From assembly GCF_002080455.1 (NCBI RefSeq), contig NZ_CP020555.1:5244501-5308500 (forward strand): DNA of 64,000 nucleotides. Reading direction: 5' to 3'. Position 1 is the stretch's first letter. Each line of letters begins with the position of its first letter. Position numbers and translations under genes: made by a program. This document shows positions 53,341-61,456 of this stretch, one piece after another. The DNA comes from Streptomyces sp. Sge12. GTDB lineage: Bacteria > Actinomycetota > Actinomycetes > Streptomycetales > Streptomycetaceae. The notes beneath the pieces are model-generated. The model was not told the DNA's origin. It searched no databases and saw only the letters and a list, made by a program, of their open reading frames with translations.

Positions 53341-53545
53341 CTCGCCGGGCCACATCCAGCCCCTCCGGCGTTTGAGGAGCGGGTCCGGGCGGAGCCCGGT
53401 GCCCGGCGAAGCCGGGTTTCCTGGGGCTCCGCCCCAGACCCCGCGCCTCAAACGCCGGCGGGGCTGGAGGTGGCGGCCTCAAACGCCGGCGGGGCTGGAG
53501 GTGGCGGCCTCAAACGCCGGCGGGGCTGGAGGTGGCGGCCTCAGA
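53341..53545. repeat. Palindromic repeat with three perfect 31-bp tandem units
   Basis: The left arm CCAGCCCCTCCGGCGTTTGA and right arm GCCTCAAACGCCGGCGGGGC are inverted copies around GGGGCTCCGCCCC-type hairpins. The right end is a 31-bp unit (CCTCAAACGCCGGCGGGGCT...) repeated perfectly at 53446-53476, 53477-53507 and 53508-53538. A fourth, changed unit starts at 53539 and overlaps the MFS stop codon. Convergent genes flank it. Confidence 0.88.
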
Positions 53546-54851
53546 CGCGGGGCGTCGGGGGGCGGCGGCGGTGGTGGATGGTCATGGCCATCAGCGCGGC
53601 CATCGCGCAGAGCGCGCCCGACGCGTACCAGACCACGTCGTACGAGCCGGTGAGGTCACGGGCCAGGCCGCCCAGGAAGGCCACCACCGCCGCGCCGAGC
53701 TGGTGCGAGGCCAGGACCCAGCCGAAGACGATCGCGCCGTCGTCCCCGTAGTGCTCGCGGCACAGCGCGATCGTCGGCGGGACCGTCGCCACCCAGTCGA
53801 GGCCGTAGAAGACGATGAAGAAGACCAGCGGCGGCCGCACCGACGGCGCCAGCAGGATCGGCAGGAAGAGCAGCGAGATCCCGCGCAGGGCGTAGTAGAC
53901 GGCCAGCAGCCGCCGGGAGTCGAAGCGGTCGGTGAACCAGCCGGAGGCCACCGTGCCGATCACGTCGAACACGCCGACCACCGCCAGCAGCCCCGCGGCG
54001 GCCGTCACCGGCATGCCGTGGTCGTGGGCGGCGGGCACGAAGTGGGTCCTGACCAGGCCGTTCGTGGAGGCGCCGCAGATCGCGAAGGTGCCTGCCAGGA
54101 GCCAGAAGGGGCCGGTCCGGGCCGCGTCGAGGAGTACCTTCAGCGCCCGCCGGGTCGCGCCCGGGGTGGGGGCCGGCTTCGGTTCGTACGTGCCGCCGTA
54201 CGGCGCGAGCCCCACGTCCGCCGGGTGGTCGCGCATCAGCAGCCACACGAAGGGGGCGACGGCCAGCGCCGACAGGGAGACCGTCACCGTTGCCGGGCGC
54301 CAGCCGTGCTGGTCCACGAGCCAGGCCAGCAGCGGCAGGAAGACCAGCTGGCCGGAGGCCCCGGCCGCGGTCAGGACGCCGGTGACCAGGCCGCGCCGGG
54401 CGGTGAACCAGCGGTTGGTCACCGTCGCCGCGAAGGCCAGGGCCATCGAGCCGCTGCCGAGTCCGACCAGTACGCCCCAGCACAGCACCAGCTGCCACGG
54501 CGCGGTCATCCACACCGTGGCCAGCGCGCCGCAGGCGATGACGAGCAGGGCCACGGCCACCACCCTGCGGATGCCGAAGCGGTCCATCAGGGCGGCGGCG
54601 AAGGGCGCGGTGAGCCCGTAGAGCGCGAGGTTGACCGAGACGGCGAGGCCGATGGTGCCGCGCGACCAGTCGAACTCCGCGTGCAGCGGCTCGATGAGCA
54701 GCCCGGGCAGGGAGGCGAAGCCGGCCGCGCCGATGATCGTCACGAAGGCGACGGCGGCGACGAACCAGGCGCGGTGGATGCGGGCGGCCCGCCGAGGGGC
54801 GCGCGAGGGGGCCGTGGAGGCGGAGGCGGAGGCGGGAGCTGTCTGGGGCAC
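53541..54851 (-). CDS. Major facilitator superfamily transporter
   Basis: The 436-aa protein has twelve hydrophobic segments and MFS loop motifs (DRFGIRRVVAVALLV, GDDGAIVFGWVLASHQLGA), resembling oxalate/formate-antiporter-type carriers. The substrate is unknown. GTG 54851 has GGAAG upstream on its strand. It is divergent from the GlxA-type regulator, which likely controls it. The gene ends inside the tandem repeat block, which may have shaped its last codons (RRRPPTPRV). Confidence 0.88.
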   Translation of the reverse strand: MPQTAPASASASTAPSRAPRRAARIHRAWFVAAVAFVTIIGAAGFASLPGLLIEPLHAEFDWSRGTIGLAVSVNLALYGLTAPFAAALMDRFGIRRVVAVALLVIACGALATVWMTAPWQLVLCWGVLVGLGSGSMALAFAATVTNRWFTARRGLVTGVLTAAGASGQLVFLPLLAWLVDQHGWRPATVTVSLSALAVAPFVWLLMRDHPADVGLAPYGGTYEPKPAPTPGATRRALKVLLDAARTGPFWLLAGTFAICGASTNGLVRTHFVPAAHDHGMPVTAAAGLLAVVGVFDVIGTVASGWFTDRFDSRRLLAVYYALRGISLLFLPILLAPSVRPPLVFFIVFYGLDWVATVPPTIALCREHYGDDGAIVFGWVLASHQLGAAVVAFLGGLARDLTGSYDVVWYASGALCAMAALMAMTIHHRRRPPTPRV

Positions 54852-54922
54852 GCCGACAGCTTCCGGCCGGCGGGGGACCGTACGAAAGTGGCTTGACTGT
54901 CATGCTTCGCTACGATCGGGCC

Positions 54923-55975
54923 ATGGAGTCGCAGCAGCAGGCACATCGGGTCGTCGTCCTCGCGCTCACCGGGCTGCTCCCCTTCGAGCTGGGCATCCCG
55001 CACCGGATCTTCGGGCGGGCCAAGGATCCGGCCGGGCGGCCGCTGTACGAGATCCTCACGTGCGGGCTCGCCCCCGGGCCGGTGCGCACGGACGCCGACT
55101 TCGCGATCCACGTCGAGCACGGCCCCGAACTGCTGGCCACGGCCGACACGGTGGTGGTGCCGGCCTCGTACGAACTGGGCCCGGTGCACGAGGAGGGCAG
55201 GCTGACCGACGAACTCGCGGCGGCCCTCGCCCACATCCGGCCCGGCACCCGGCTCGTCTCCATCTGCACGGGCGGGTACGTGCTGGCCGCCGCAGGGTTC
55301 CTCGACGGGCGTCCGGCCACCACGCACTGGGCGTCCGCCGAGCACTTCCAGCGGCTCTTCCCGGCCGTCCGGGTCGACCCGGACGTGCTCTACACCGACG
55401 ACGGGGACGTACTGACCTCGGCCGGGGTCGCCGCGGGCGTCGACCTGTGCCTGCACATCGTGCGCCGCGACCACGGCGCGGCCGTCGCCAACGAGGTGGC
55501 CCGGCGAACCGTCGTACCGCCCCACCGCGAGGGCGGGCAGGCGCAGTTCATCGCGCGCCCGATGCCCGAGCCGCAGCTCGCCACGACCACGGCGGCCCGG
55601 GCGTGGGTGCTGGACCGGCTGCACGAACCGCTCCGGCTGACCGACCTGGCCCGGCAGGAGGCCATGTCGGTACGGACGTTCACACGCCGCTTCCGGGAGG
55701 AGTCGGGCGTCAGCCCCGGCCAGTGGATCGTCGGCCGACGGGTGGAGCGGGCCCGCCAGCTGCTGGAGCAGACGGAGCTGCCGATGGAGCAGGTCGCGCG
55801 GGACAGCGGCTTCGGTACGGCCCAGTCGTTGCGCAAGCACGTGCAGGCGGCGCTGGGGGTGAGCCCGACCGCCTACCGCCGCACCTTCCGCGCGGCGGCC
55901 GCGAGCGGGCCGGCGGAACCGGACACCCTGCCATCTCCTGATGGACCATCAGTTGCTGCCGGACCCGTGCATTGA
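54923..55975 (+). CDS. GlxA-type transcriptional regulator (DJ-1/PfpI plus AraC)
   Basis: The 350-aa protein has an N-terminal DJ-1/PfpI-like domain (about 8-180; LVSICTGGYVLAAAGFLDGR, with the cysteine in SICTGG) and a C-terminal AraC double helix-turn-helix domain (about 222-325; LTDLARQEAMSVRTFTRRF). Such regulators sense small metabolites and control catabolic or efflux genes. TACGAT (54911-54916) ends six bases before ATG 54923, so translation is leaderless. The neighbouring divergent MFS transporter is the obvious target. Confidence 0.9.
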   Translation: MESQQQAHRVVVLALTGLLPFELGIPHRIFGRAKDPAGRPLYEILTCGLAPGPVRTDADFAIHVEHGPELLATADTVVVPASYELGPVHEEGRLTDELAAALAHIRPGTRLVSICTGGYVLAAAGFLDGRPATTHWASAEHFQRLFPAVRVDPDVLYTDDGDVLTSAGVAAGVDLCLHIVRRDHGAAVANEVARRTVVPPHREGGQAQFIARPMPEPQLATTTAARAWVLDRLHEPLRLTDLARQEAMSVRTFTRRFREESGVSPGQWIVGRRVERARQLLEQTELPMEQVARDSGFGTAQSLRKHVQAALGVSPTAYRRTFRAAAASGPAEPDTLPSPDGPSVAAGPVH

Positions 55976-56047
55976 CTTCTCCCGCCCCCCGCTCGTGAAT
56001 GACCCCCTGCGCAGGGCGCGGGCGCGAGGGAACCCAGGGGGCGGGCA

Positions 56048-57457
56048 GTGCGAACAGGGGCGCGGAAGCGGAGATGGTCGGCGGCCGTCGGCATGGCCGT
56101 ACTCGCGGCCACGACCGGGGGCGCCCTCGGCGCGCCCGCCGCGGCCGAGGGCGAGACGCCCCCCGGACAGGTGGACTTCCCCACGCACTGCCTGCCGCCC
56201 CAGGAGGCCGGTCTCCCGCCCGCGGACGGGCCGACCACCGCCCGGATCACCGTCGACAACCCGGCCCCGCAGGTCGGCGACACCGTCACCGTCACCTACC
56301 AGGTGCTCCGCACCCCCGCCGTGGCCCCCCTGGACCCGAACGGGGCCGGCGGCGAACTCCCCGCCGACACGCTGACCCCGACCGGCCGGATCCTGCTGGC
56401 GGGCGCCCAGAGCGGCGAGGTCACCGTCGTGGGGGCCAAGCGCAACGACCCCGTCCCCGCGGGCACGCCCCTCCCCGCCGTCACCATGACCGGCACCTTC
56501 ACCGTCACCGCGCCCGGCGAGACCACCCTGGCCCCGGGCAGCTACACCCTGCACACCGGCCACCTGCTGGAGCTCGACACCACCTGCACCGCGGACACCG
56601 CCTCCGCCGCACCCGTCTCCGCACGCCTGACCGCGACCCCACTGCCCACGGCCAACCTGCGCAGCGTCCTCCTCGGTGCCGCCCACGGTGGACCGGGCGA
56701 CCGGGTCAAGGTCACCGCCGCGGGCTTCCCGCCGGGCGCGGCCGTCACGGTGGCCGGCCGGGCGGGCGCCGCCGAGACCGCCGACCGGGTCCGTGCCACC
56801 GCCGACGAACGGGGCACGGCCCTGGTCGAGCTGCCGGTCACGGACCGGGCCACCACCGCGGTGGTCGCCTACGAGGGCGCCGCGTGGACGGCGGGCAGGG
56901 GCTCGGGCCCGGCCGCGTACACCGTCATCGCCGTCACCGCGCCGCCCTCCTTCACCCCGCCGCCCTCCGTCACCGCGCCGCCGTCCGTCACCCCGCCGCC
57001 GTCCACCGGCACGCAGAAGGTCACGGCGACGGTCGAGCCGGGCGCCCTCGGCATGACCCAGACCGGCGAGGACATCACCCTGGGCGCCGTCCCCTACGGC
57101 GACGGCGCCGCGGCCCCCGGCCGGATCGGGACGGTCACCGTCACCGACGCCCGCGGCGGACCGGCCGGCTGGTCCCTGATCGGCAAGGTCACCGACTTCA
57201 CCGGACCCGGCGGGATCCGCATCCCGGGCGCCTCGCTGTCCTGGACGCCGAGGTGCGTGGCGGCCGAGGGGAGCCGGAGCGTCTGTACGCCGGGCAGTGC
57301 GGGTGCGGTCGGGGCCGACGGGGCGCTCCTCGCCTCCACCCCCGACGCGCCCCTGGCCGGCGGGACCTTCACGATCGACGCCACGGTCACCCTCAAGGTG
57401 CCGCCGTACACCCCGCCGGGTGCGTACACGGCGGTCCTGACGCTGACCCTGTCGTGA
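56048..57457 (+). CDS. Secreted protein with WxL-like C-terminal domain
   Basis: The 469-aa protein begins with a signal peptide (RTGARKRRWSAAVGMAVLAA, cleavage likely near APAAAEG). Two beta-rich regions follow, then a Thr/Pro-rich linker (PSFTPPPSVTAPPS) at about 300-318. The C-terminal part (about 325-469) carries VTVTDARGGPAGWSLIGKVT, then GASLSW and GAYTAVLTLTL, which matches the WxL surface-binding domain pattern. No LPXTG sorting signal is seen. WxL proteins bind peptidoglycan and work with DUF916-type partners; one follows directly. GTG 56048 has GGGGGCGGG ahead of it. Confidence 0.75.
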   Translation: MRTGARKRRWSAAVGMAVLAATTGGALGAPAAAEGETPPGQVDFPTHCLPPQEAGLPPADGPTTARITVDNPAPQVGDTVTVTYQVLRTPAVAPLDPNGAGGELPADTLTPTGRILLAGAQSGEVTVVGAKRNDPVPAGTPLPAVTMTGTFTVTAPGETTLAPGSYTLHTGHLLELDTTCTADTASAAPVSARLTATPLPTANLRSVLLGAAHGGPGDRVKVTAAGFPPGAAVTVAGRAGAAETADRVRATADERGTALVELPVTDRATTAVVAYEGAAWTAGRGSGPAAYTVIAVTAPPSFTPPPSVTAPPSVTPPPSTGTQKVTATVEPGALGMTQTGEDITLGAVPYGDGAAAPGRIGTVTVTDARGGPAGWSLIGKVTDFTGPGGIRIPGASLSWTPRCVAAEGSRSVCTPGSAGAVGADGALLASTPDAPLAGGTFTIDATVTLKVPPYTPPGAYTAVLTLTLS

Positions 57458-57507
57458 CGGGGCGCCTGCTGCCGATGCTGCGTGGATCTCTCCCCGCCCC
57501 GCCCGTT

Positions 57508-57567
57508 CGCCGTTTCCCGGGGCTCCGCCCCAGGCCCCGCGCCGGGTCGGGGCAGGGTCCGGGAAGG
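57508..57567. repeat. Partial copy of the intergenic palindromic repeat
   Basis: GGGGCTCCGCCCCAGGCCCC matches the core of the dispersed element but lacks the CTCAAACGCCGG arm, between the two secreted protein genes. Confidence 0.55.
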
Positions 57568-57573
57568 ACCGCG

Positions 57574-59427
57574 GTGCGAGCGCTGTGCACCGCCCTGCTC
57601 GCCCTCCTCCTCGCCCTCGTCCTCGCTCCCGCCGGGACGGCCGCCGCCGCGGACGGCGGCCAGTGGTCCGTCCTGCCCGTCGCGAACTCCGTCGCGCAGC
57701 GGCCCTGCTTCTACCTCGCGGCCGCGCCCGGCCAGACCGTCACCGACGCCGTCGCCGTGACCAACCGCACCGACCGGCCCCGCACCTTCCGGCTCTACGC
57801 CGCCGACGCCCACAACACCGCCCGCGACGGCGGATTCGCGGTGCGCGGGCCCGACGAGCCGCGGCTGGCCGCCGCCGCGTGGGCGAAGCTCGACCGGGAG
57901 CGGGTGACCGTACCGGCCGGGGGCTCGGTCACCGTCGGCTTCACCCTCACCGTCCCCGACCGGGCGGAGCCGGGGGACCATCCCGGCGCCGTCGTGGCCC
58001 TGGAGGAGCGCCCCGCCGCGGCCACCGCCACCGGCGGCGGGATCGGCGTACAGCAGGCCGTCGCCGCCCGGCTGTACCTGCGGGTGACCGGCCCCACCGC
58101 CGCCGCCCTCACCGTCCGGGAGGTCACCGTGGACCGCCGCGGCTCCGGAGCGGACATCTCGTACACGCTCCACAACATCGGCAACGTCACCCTCCGCCCC
58201 CGCGTCACCCTCACCGCCACCGGGGCCCTCGGCCGCCGGCTCCTCGGCCGCGAGTCCGGCGGGCTGCCCGCCGAGCTGCTGCCGGGTCAGGAAGTACGGC
58301 TCGGCGCCCGTTGGGAGGGCGCGCCCAGAGCGGAATGGGCCGAGGTCGTGGTGCGTGCCCGGGCCGACGGAACCACAGCTCAGGGCCGTGCGGACCTCGC
58401 CGAACACCCCTCGCTCACGGCCGTGCCGGCGCTCGTCGCGGTGATCTGGTCGGCGCTGGGAGCCGCATCGGGGAGAATGGCCCGTATGAGCGATCGTTCC
58501 CCCGAGTCCACCGCCCCGCACCGTGCGGGGTTCGCCTGCTTCGTCGGCCGCCCCAACGCGGGGAAGTCGACCCTCACCAACGCACTCGTGGGCACCAAGG
58601 TCGCGATCACCTCCAACCGGCCGCAGACCACCCGCCACACCGTTCGCGGCATCGTGCACCGCCCCGACGCCCAGCTCGTCCTCGTCGACACGCCCGGCCT
58701 GCACAAGCCGCGCACCCTGCTCGGCGAGCGCCTCAACGACGTCGTGCGGACCACCTGGGCCGAGGTCGACGTGATCGGCTTCTGCCTGCCGGCCGACCAG
58801 AAGCTCGGCCCCGGCGACAAGTTCATCGCCAAGGAGCTGGCGGGGATCAAGAAGACCCCCAAGATCGCCATCATCACCAAGACCGACCTGGTCGAGTCCA
58901 AGCAGCTGGCCGAGCAGCTCCTCGCCGTGCACCAGCTCGGCGCCGAGCTCGGCTTCGAGTGGGCCGAGATCGTTCCCGTGTCGGCCGTCGGGGACACCCA
59001 GGTCCAGCTGCTGGCCGACCTGATCGCGCCGCTGCTGCCGGAGAGCCCGCCGCTGTACCCGGAGGGCGACCTCACCGACGAGCCCGAGATGGTCATGGTC
59101 GCGGAGCTGATCCGCGAGGCCGCGCTGGAGGGCGTACGGGACGAGCTCCCGCACTCCATCGCCGTGGTCGTCGAGGAGATGATCCCGCGCGAGAACCGTC
59201 CGGCGGACCGCCCGCTGCTCGACATCCACGCCAACGTCTACATCGAGCGGCCGAGCCAGAAGGGCATCATCATCGGCCCGAAGGGCTCCCGCCTGAAGGA
59301 GGTCGGGATGAAGTCGCGCAAGCACATCGAGGCGCTGCTCGGCACCCCGGTCTTCCTCGACCTGCACGTGAAGGTCGCCAAGGACTGGCAGCGGGACCCC
59401 AAGCAGCTGCGCAAGCTCGGTTTCTGA
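57574..59427 (+). CDS. WxL-interacting-type (DUF916-like) secreted protein, open in frame into era
   Basis: GTG 57574 begins a signal peptide (RALCTALLALLLALVLAPAG). A DUF916-like domain follows (about 30-165; FYLAAAPGQTVTDAVAVTNR, then ADAHNTARDGGF), then a second beta domain to about 290 and a hydrophobic stretch LTAVPALVAVIWSALGAA. In partners of WxL proteins this is where the membrane anchor sits. No stop codon follows: the frame continues through ATG 58486 and encodes Era to 59427, 617 aa in all. The secreted part is about 304 residues. Either stop loss, an indel or a real fusion explains it. Confidence 0.6.
   Translation: MRALCTALLALLLALVLAPAGTAAAADGGQWSVLPVANSVAQRPCFYLAAAPGQTVTDAVAVTNRTDRPRTFRLYAADAHNTARDGGFAVRGPDEPRLAAAAWAKLDRERVTVPAGGSVTVGFTLTVPDRAEPGDHPGAVVALEERPAAATATGGGIGVQQAVAARLYLRVTGPTAAALTVREVTVDRRGSGADISYTLHNIGNVTLRPRVTLTATGALGRRLLGRESGGLPAELLPGQEVRLGARWEGAPRAEWAEVVVRARADGTTAQGRADLAEHPSLTAVPALVAVIWSALGAASGRMARMSDRSPESTAPHRAGFACFVGRPNAGKSTLTNALVGTKVAITSNRPQTTRHTVRGIVHRPDAQLVLVDTPGLHKPRTLLGERLNDVVRTTWAEVDVIGFCLPADQKLGPGDKFIAKELAGIKKTPKIAIITKTDLVESKQLAEQLLAVHQLGAELGFEWAEIVPVSAVGDTQVQLLADLIAPLLPESPPLYPEGDLTDEPEMVMVAELIREAALEGVRDELPHSIAVVVEEMIPRENRPADRPLLDIHANVYIERPSQKGIIIGPKGSRLKEVGMKSRKHIEALLGTPVFLDLHVKVAKDWQRDPKQLRKLGF
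58486..59427 (+). CDS. era: GTPase Era
   Basis: The 313-aa protein has GRPNAGKST (G1, residues 21-29), DTPGLHKP (G3), TKTDL (G4) and a C-terminal KH domain with IIGPKGSRLKEVG. Era binds the 3' end of 16S rRNA in 30S maturation. ATG 58486 gives the usual length. GAGAAT (58473-58478) precedes it by seven bases, matching a leaderless start; an ATG at 58477 is also in frame. It is in the same frame as the upstream secreted gene. Confidence 0.93.
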   Translation: MSDRSPESTAPHRAGFACFVGRPNAGKSTLTNALVGTKVAITSNRPQTTRHTVRGIVHRPDAQLVLVDTPGLHKPRTLLGERLNDVVRTTWAEVDVIGFCLPADQKLGPGDKFIAKELAGIKKTPKIAIITKTDLVESKQLAEQLLAVHQLGAELGFEWAEIVPVSAVGDTQVQLLADLIAPLLPESPPLYPEGDLTDEPEMVMVAELIREAALEGVRDELPHSIAVVVEEMIPRENRPADRPLLDIHANVYIERPSQKGIIIGPKGSRLKEVGMKSRKHIEALLGTPVFLDLHVKVAKDWQRDPKQLRKLGF

Positions 59428-59447
59428 GGCCCGGACCGAACGACACG

Positions 59448-59496
59448 ACGACGCACGGACGCGGCCCCCCGCCCGGGGACCGCGTCCGTGCGTCGT
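59448..59496. terminator. Bidirectional terminator after era
   Basis: A perfect 17-bp stem (59448-59464 with 59480-59496) lies between convergent era and the methyltransferase gene. Confidence 0.87.
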
Positions 59497-59510
59497 TGCC
59501 GTTCGTCCGG

Positions 59511-60206
59511 CTATGCGGGCCGGCGCACCCGCACCACATTGTCCGTACGGGTCCCCGGCGTACCGTCGGGCTGTGCCTGGACCCGCTCGGTCTCCTCGGC
59601 CCGCAGCACCTCCCAGCTCGCCGTGACCGGCTCCAGCTGGGCGAGGACCTCCTCGGGAGTGGGGAAGTGGGCCTCCTCCCGCTCCTCCTGCCACGGTGCC
59701 CAGCCCGCGTGGCCGACCACCAGCAGGGTGCCGCCGGGGGCCACGGCCGCGGCGGCAGTGCGCAGGACGGCATCACGGGGGAAGTCCCCGTAGTTGTGCA
59801 GGAAGCACGCCGAGACGAGGTCGAACTCCCCCTCCGGGAAGGACTCCGTCAGGTCGTGCCGCGCGAAGGAGATCCGGTCCGCGAGTCCGGCGTCGGCCGC
59901 GTGCTCGGCCGCCCGGCCGAGGGCGACCCCGGAGATGTCGGTCCCCGTGACGGTCCACCCGTGGCGGGCCAGCCAGACGGCATCGCCGCCCTCCCCGCAG
60001 CCGAGGTCGAGGGCCCGCCCCGGGGCGAGGCCGGACACCTCGCGCACCAGCATGGCGTTGGGCTCGCCGCTCCAGATCCGGTCGCTCTCGCCGTAGCGGC
60101 CGTTCCAGAACTCCTCGCCCGCCGGGGGCCCGGTGACGGGGTAGTGGTGGGAGTGCGTGTGCGTGTGCGTGTCGGTGTCCGTGTCCGTGTGCGCGTGCTC
60201 GGTCAT
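59511..60206 (-). CDS. SAM-dependent methyltransferase with His/Thr-rich N-terminus
   Basis: The 231-aa protein has the class I SAM motif ALDLGCGEGGDAVWLA and the acidic motif GTDIS. Its first 21 residues (EHAHTDTDTDTHTHTHSHH) are a run of His, Thr and Asp. That run comes from hexanucleotide-like repeats at 60152-60198 and could bind metal. AGAGGGA precedes ATG 60206. The methyl acceptor is unknown; the core resembles thiopurine/tellurite-type methyltransferases. Confidence 0.85.
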   Translation of the reverse strand: MTEHAHTDTDTDTHTHTHSHHYPVTGPPAGEEFWNGRYGESDRIWSGEPNAMLVREVSGLAPGRALDLGCGEGGDAVWLARHGWTVTGTDISGVALGRAAEHAADAGLADRISFARHDLTESFPEGEFDLVSACFLHNYGDFPRDAVLRTAAAAVAPGGTLLVVGHAGWAPWQEEREEAHFPTPEEVLAQLEPVTASWEVLRAEETERVQAQPDGTPGTRTDNVVRVRRPA

Positions 60207-60285
60207 GGGTCCCTCTTCCAGTACGGGTGCCGGTAGGGCCGATGCTCCGCCCGACCCGCCCGCACAGGCAAACCTTGTTGCCGTT

Positions 60286-60320
60286 CCGGCAAACGGGTCC
60301 CGGGCGGGCCCGTTTGCCGG
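60286..60320. terminator. Perfect inverted repeat downstream of the acetyltransferase gene
   Basis: CCGGCAAACGGG (60286-60297) and CCCGTTTGCCGG (60309-60320) flank an 11-base loop, between the stop of the GNAT gene (minus strand) and the start of the methyltransferase. It likely terminates the GNAT transcript. Confidence 0.65.
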
Positions 60321-60358
60321 GCCCGGTCAGCAGGGCGGCAGCCGCCCGAGCAGAGGTG

Positions 60359-61177
60359 TCACGCCTGCGGTTCGGCGATCAGGGCCGTGGCCACCCGGCG
60401 GAAGCCGATGCGGGCGTAGACGCGGGCCACGTCCTCGTCGCCGGCCGAGAGGAAGACCGTACGGGCCCCGCGCGCCAGGGCCTCCGCGACGAGCGCGGCC
60501 GTCACCCCGAGGGCCATGCCCTGGCGGCGGGCCGACGGGAGGGTGCCGACGCCCACGATCTCCACGACGTCCCCGACCGGGTTGTACATGCCGGAGCAGA
60601 GCACGACGCCGTCCCGTACGGCCGCGGCCATGGCGCCGGTGCCCGCCGCCAGCTTTCCGGACACCCGGGCCCGGCCCTCCTCGGCCGAGGGCTCCGCCAT
60701 CGCTGCCGCCAGTTCCGCCGGTCCGGCCTCGCCCACGGCCGTGCCCGGGGCCGCGAAGGCGAGGGCCGGGACCGTCACCGCGGCGGTCAGCAGCGGGTCG
60801 TCCGCGCCGAGCAGACGGACCTCCGGATGCGGGGGAAGGGCTTCGGCCGAGGGGTCCAGCACCATCAGCGGGTGCTCGTGGACGTGGAGTCCCGCCGCCT
60901 CCACCGCAGCCCGCAGCGAGGGGCTGGTTTCGGCCACCCACTCGAAGGCCTCGGGCACCTTCAGCTCCCGCTGGCGCTCCAGCACCCGCTGTACGTCGGC
61001 GGGGGTCGCCTCGGGGCCGCCGAGCGCGGGCCGCGCATAGTACGGCCAGCCCGCGCCCTCCTGGACGAACAGGGTCAGCGCGCCGAAGTCCTCGGCGCGT
61101 GCCCCGCCCACCCGCGGCACCGTGTCGTAGTACCGCTCCAGCTCGGACAGCGTTGATTCGATCATGTGGTCGGTCAT
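60359..61177 (-). CDS. GNAT family N-acetyltransferase
   Basis: The 272-aa protein has its GNAT motifs in the C-terminal half: VGVGTLPSARRQGMALGVTAAL (the acetyl-CoA loop in QGMA) and ARGARTVFLSAGDEDVARVYARIGFRRV. The N-terminal half (1-150) resembles a second, degenerate GNAT lobe with LERYYDTVPR. The acetyl acceptor is unknown. ATG 61177 starts at TDHMIESTLSELERYY; TTGGAT six bases upstream hints at a leaderless transcript. Confidence 0.85.
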   Translation of the reverse strand: MTDHMIESTLSELERYYDTVPRVGGARAEDFGALTLFVQEGAGWPYYARPALGGPEATPADVQRVLERQRELKVPEAFEWVAETSPSLRAAVEAAGLHVHEHPLMVLDPSAEALPPHPEVRLLGADDPLLTAAVTVPALAFAAPGTAVGEAGPAELAAAMAEPSAEEGRARVSGKLAAGTGAMAAAVRDGVVLCSGMYNPVGDVVEIVGVGTLPSARRQGMALGVTAALVAEALARGARTVFLSAGDEDVARVYARIGFRRVATALIAEPQA

Positions 61178-61260
61178 CCGGCCATCCAAACAAAGCGCCG
61201 CCGCCCGGGCACCTTCTTTCCGGGCACCCTGCGCCACGCGGCCGTCGGACGCCCTGCCTG

Positions 61261-61456
61261 GGCCGTCTCTTCCGGATCTTGTCGGGCCCGGGTCGCCCGG
61301 CACGGCGCCTCGCCGCGTTGGCGGGGCGCCCGAGTACGTCCAGTACACGGGCGCCCCTCCGCCTTGCGATGCTTCCCCTCGGCCCTGGTGGGCCCGGGGA
61401 GACCCCATGGCGCCGGACGACCCGGGCTGATCCGACAAGATCCGAAAGAGACGGCC
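61261..61456. mobile_element. MITE-like element with long terminal inverted repeats
   Basis: A 25-bp left end (61261-61285, GGCCGTCTCTTCCGGATCTT...) and right end (61432-61456) are inverted copies with one mismatch. A further 10 bp (GCCCGGGTCG / CGACCCGGGC) continues the inverted repeat after a 0/4-base offset. The 196-bp element has no transposase gene; its inner part includes ACGTCCAGTACACGGGCGCC. The right end touches the TAG stop of the emfourin gene. Target-site duplication is not clear (CCTG left, TAGG right). Confidence 0.72.

Noticed and set aside
53446..53538. Possible CRISPR array from the 31-bp repeats
   Set aside because: The units are directly adjacent with no spacers and no cas genes occur; it is a tandem repeat.
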